A stretch of 64,000 nucleotides of DNA, taken from positions 3,437,103-3,501,102 of the forward strand of contig NC_036453.1 of assembly GCF_002775205.1 (NCBI RefSeq). The letters are read 5' to 3'. Of this stretch, positions 60,861-64,000 are shown piece by piece. The stretch comes from Xiphophorus maculatus (Eukaryota > Chordata > Actinopteri > Cyprinodontiformes > Poeciliidae). Position numbers and translations under genes: made by a program. How positions within the stretch are numbered: position 1 is the stretch's first letter; every line of letters starts with the position of its first letter. The notes beneath the pieces are model-generated. The model ran no database searches. It had not been told where the DNA came from and worked only from the letters and a program-made list of their open reading frames with translations.

Positions 60861-61549
60861 AAAATGCCTTTGGTGTTAGAACAAGAATATATAAAGGAAA
60901 AAAAAAAAAGACGTATGAAAAAGTTTCACCTCCAAAATGGATCTGGACGCTAGGATGAAAGAAAATTTTGTTGGGAACCAGATTTACAAAAACATTCAAA
61001 AAACAAATAAAGTTGCCAAAAGAAATCCTCTAGATGAGAGAAGCTGCTATATTTCTTGATTTTTTTTTATTTTTTTTTTAGAATTTTCAAAATTGCTGTT
61101 TTGTTGTTTTTTTACAGAACAACAAAAGATATACTGTGACCTACCTTAAAAAATGGCCTAAGTTGTTTTCTTTTTTGCCAGGTGACTAATATTTTTGTCT
61201 AAATCTTTTGGAGAAAAAAAAAGGAGACATGTCATTTCAACATGGTGAAAAAAAAAACAAAAAAACGTAAGCCATTATTTTAGGAAGGCGACAATATTAA
61301 AGTTAGTCATATCAGTATATTTAGTGCACTATTTATTAAACAGTAATTATTTTTGCTTCCTTATTGCTTTCGCCAGGCTTCAAAACCAATCTAAACACCA
61401 GTTCAAACTTTACACCATCTTCAGAAAAATCCCAGAGAGATTGCTCAAATGAACTCGGGACCAAAATCAATCATTATGTGTCAAATATTTATTTCTTTAA
61501 AACGTTTGTTACTGATTTAATTCATGTAGGGAAAACTGAATAGTACAAC

Positions 61550-63548
61550 TTTATTTCTCCAGTGTACAGCGAACCACAGCTGACGAGTGTGTTGTTTCAT
61601 GACCCCAGCACACTGGGCATGTGCAGCACATGCACGATTTGGTGCGCCAGTCGTGTGTGTATCTTCTATATTGAATATAAACACACATTTGTATATATAC
61701 ACTATACACCACGTGCGCACTACATACACACATGGTAGAGAGAAATCAAAGTGTGGGCTTTCTGATGCCTGTTCGCACGAACCCACCAGAACCCGCAAAG
61801 AGTATTTCCTCCTCCTCCATCTGCAGTAAAGCTCTCCCAATTTTAAAAAACAAAAACAACAAAAAATAACGATAAATGTCAGTAATAGATGCTGATGGGA
61901 AAACATGACTCGGGTCCAGACGCAGGGGATCCGGTGCTGCCGCTCGTTCCGCCACGTTGTTGCCATGGACACCGAAAACTGACTGCTAACACTCGAACAG
62001 GTTGAGGAAGAGGGAGGGAGGGAGTGAGGAAGGGCTGGTGACGGAGATCAAAACATTACATTAGTCACTATTAATGGAGAGAACACAGTCAGTTCTCGCT
62101 AGCTTTTACAAAAAAAAAAAAAAAAAATTCTGCAAAACAAAGAGTTACATGCCAAAAAAAACAAACCAACAAAAAAAAAAAACAACCAGAAAATAAAATT
62201 AAAACAAAACAGAAAGAGAGCAAGAGGAAGCCCCAGTGCGGCCTGGAGGAGAGGTCACAGCGATGGCGGGCTTCTTCTTGCAGATGGTGAGTCAGTCGCT
62301 GCGAGGTGCTGATATGTGGGCGATGAGGAAACACAAGGCTGGCGGCAGCAACACAGAAGAAGAAGAAGAAGAGGAGGAGGAGGAGAGGGAGGGAGCATTT
62401 CCTGAGGACTCAACAGGGTCCCATCAGACGCCGATTCACCCTGTATCCTGGCCAGCCGACGGCCGCTATGGCAACAGTCCAATGAGAGGCTCTGCCGAGC
62501 TAATATATTTATATAGATTTTCTTTGTTTTATAATATTGGCAGTATCTTTGTTTGTTTTTTTTATATATATAAAAAGAAAAAGGTTTAAAGGAAAATGGA
62601 AGGGGAAGTAAGACTGCAGTGAACAGTGCAATGGGAGCTCTGGGAGTGAGTGGTTCACCTGCTCTGCTGCGTGGAGAAGATCCAAACAAAAACAGTGGAA
62701 AACATGAGATCAGTTAACATTGGCTCAGCGCTACTGGAAGTTAGGTGATTAAGGAAGGGGAAGCTTGGCAAAATACTGAGGAAAAAAACAAACACAAAAC
62801 AAAAAAAAAAAACACGAGAAAACACCAGTTCAGTCCTTTAGGTTAACTGATAAACGTGCTAAACTTCATCATTGGGCTCGTTCCCCCCCCCGACAACGAA
62901 ACCGAGAAGTTCATGATCTGTTGGCGCTGCGGGCGGATGAAATGTACGCACTTTTAAACACGAGAGGAGTTCTTTCTTTCGCAGCCATGCGCAAAGTCTT
63001 CGCTCCGCCCATGGGGGGGGGAAAAAAAAGAAAAATAGCTAAACTAATTCAATGAAAAAGTCTAGAGGAAACGAGTCCTCCCCCCCCCCCTCAGGTGCGG
63101 CGCCGGCCTCGGCCAGCAGCGTCCTGTGTGCGGCGGAACGGGAAGGAGAGATGAGATACTGACAGGAGGGTAAGACGGGGGGGTGGCGGAATACGCAGAC
63201 GGAAATCTGAGCTTTGTGTCCGTCAGACGTCGGCTTCAGATTCTTCACCGAAAAAGAGGAGCTCAGGTCAAACAGTGCTTCTCTGATGCGTTCCAAGTAA
63301 AACCTGATCTGACGCTTCATAAAAATCTGTACAAATGCTTTTGTTTTTCTTCTTCTAAAGTCTTCATGATTAGTTTGTCCAAAGGGGACGATATTTCCAC
63401 TTATTTTTTTTTTTTTTTTTATTTATTATTTTTCTGTATATTCAGTAAATCTTTATCTGCTCTTTAATTTAGATGCTCTGAGTCCCATGGTGTGGTGTGT
63501 GAGTGTGTGGAGAGGAGATGCCTCCGGCCGTTTCACCGCTCGCTTTTG
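61550..63548 (-). other. rab35: rab35 3' UTR
   Basis: Minus-strand sequence between the rab35 stop codon and a candidate AATAAA at 61550-61555. It contains a GAA/GAG repeat (about 62358-62385), poly-C runs near 62886 and 63080 and A-rich tracts. No coding frame is supported. Extent is inferred from the poly(A) signal only. Confidence 0.4.
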
Positions 63549-63677
63549 CTAGCAGCACTTTTTCTTCCGTTTACTGTTCCGGGTGAGTTTGACCACGTCG
63601 TTCTGTTGCTGCTGCTGCTGCTTGGCTAGAACCTCCTTCTTGGCTTTTAGCACCAGCTCTGTGATGCAGTTGAACAT
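63549..63677 (-). CDS. rab35: RAB35 last coding exon (partial gene)
   Basis: RAB35 is a small GTPase of the plasma membrane and endosomes that controls endocytic recycling, cytokinesis and actin. Only the last exon is in the window: 42 codons and a TAG stop, entered through a TTTGCAG acceptor. It reads MFNCITELVL, then an AKQQQQQQND stretch, then VVKLTRNSKRKKKCC. It matches the human C-terminus as I recall it, with a polybasic region and a terminal di-cysteine for geranylgeranylation (human ends RCC, here KCC). The remaining exons lie beyond the right edge; 63678-64000 is intron. The gene converges on bicdl1, the same neighbour and orientation as in mammals. Confidence 0.95.
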   Translation of the reverse strand: MFNCITELVLKAKKEVLAKQQQQQQNDVVKLTRNSKRKKKCC

Positions 63678-64000
63678 CTGCAAAGCAACAACATGACAGT
63701 TACAATGTGTTTGGAGGACTTTCTTATTTTTCTTTTTTATTTCCGTTTTGGAAAGAGGCTGATGCAACGCTGGATTTACTTTAAATAAATCAATTCCGTG
63801 ATCACAGTGATTAGCAGATGGCGCATAATTGTGAGTTTCTTGCAGATGTTTCGCAAAAAATGGTCAAAAACTTTGGGTTTCAGTGAGTGCCATCTCCCAC
63901 CTGCAGGTGGCAGTATTTCTTGCTTCTACTACACAGCCTGACTTGGCATCAAGTTAAAAGTGTGACATCCGGTGAGCACTCCAGCCGATTCATCCAACTT

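Noticed and set aside
61517..61972. 151-codon minus-strand ORF
   Set aside because: Overlaps the rab35 3' UTR end; includes the poly(A) signal region and shows no motif.
62255..62689. 144-codon minus-strand ORF
   Set aside because: Lies inside the inferred rab35 3' UTR and is low-complexity from GAA/GAG repeats and A-rich tracts.

Overview
The window looks like nuclear DNA of a ray-finned (teleost) fish. Genes are split by GT-AG introns. Three recognisable vertebrate genes are present, and the rest is AT-rich non-coding DNA crowded with fish-type transposon fossils: L2/L1-like LINEs, Tc1, hAT, TTAA-flanked MITEs, a Ty3/gypsy element and a tRNA-derived SINE. The multi-copy 'GCCCGAGC' repeat hints at a percomorph or cyprinodontiform fish, but that placement is an inference.

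Layout. (1) 1-4.1 kb: broken coding-like blocks on both strands that I could not name, then a tandem-headed repeat. (2) 5.0-14.5 kb, minus strand: a complete 14-exon, 670-aa animal lipoxygenase (PLAT domain plus catalytic domain, all five iron ligands present). (3) 14.5-31.4 kb: intergenic, transposon-rich. It includes a deleted Ty3/gypsy element with intact target-site duplication and a 6.36-kb composite insertion (22702-29063) bounded by two near-identical 453-bp hAT-type MITEs. The flanking 8-mers of those MITEs are swapped, and the composite interrupts an older LINE in frame. Its cargo includes an intact 183-codon ORF of unknown function. (4) 31.4-55.6 kb, plus strand: bicdl1 (BICD family-like cargo adaptor 1), 10 coding exons, 612 aa, with a CpG-rich, CCAAT-containing 5' region and an 11-kb second intron packed with repeats. 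(5) 55.6-61.5 kb: the bicdl1 3' region and convergent intergenic DNA. (6) 61.5-64 kb, minus strand: the rab35 3' UTR and last coding exon.

bicdl1 and rab35 lie tail to tail, as BICDL1 and RAB35 do in mammals. Both act in vesicle traffic: BICDL1 links dynein/dynactin to Rab6 vesicles, and RAB35 acts in endocytic recycling. The lipoxygenase is divergent (head to head) to bicdl1 but about 17.5 kb away, so a shared promoter is unlikely.

The strongest unusual signal is the composite MITE insertion, whose flank arrangement implies a circular or tandem donor molecule. Second is a roughly 110-bp pure TG tract that replaces the polypyrimidine tract of bicdl1 exon 9. All exon boundaries were read by eye from splice consensus and reading-frame continuity; no search or alignment was run.
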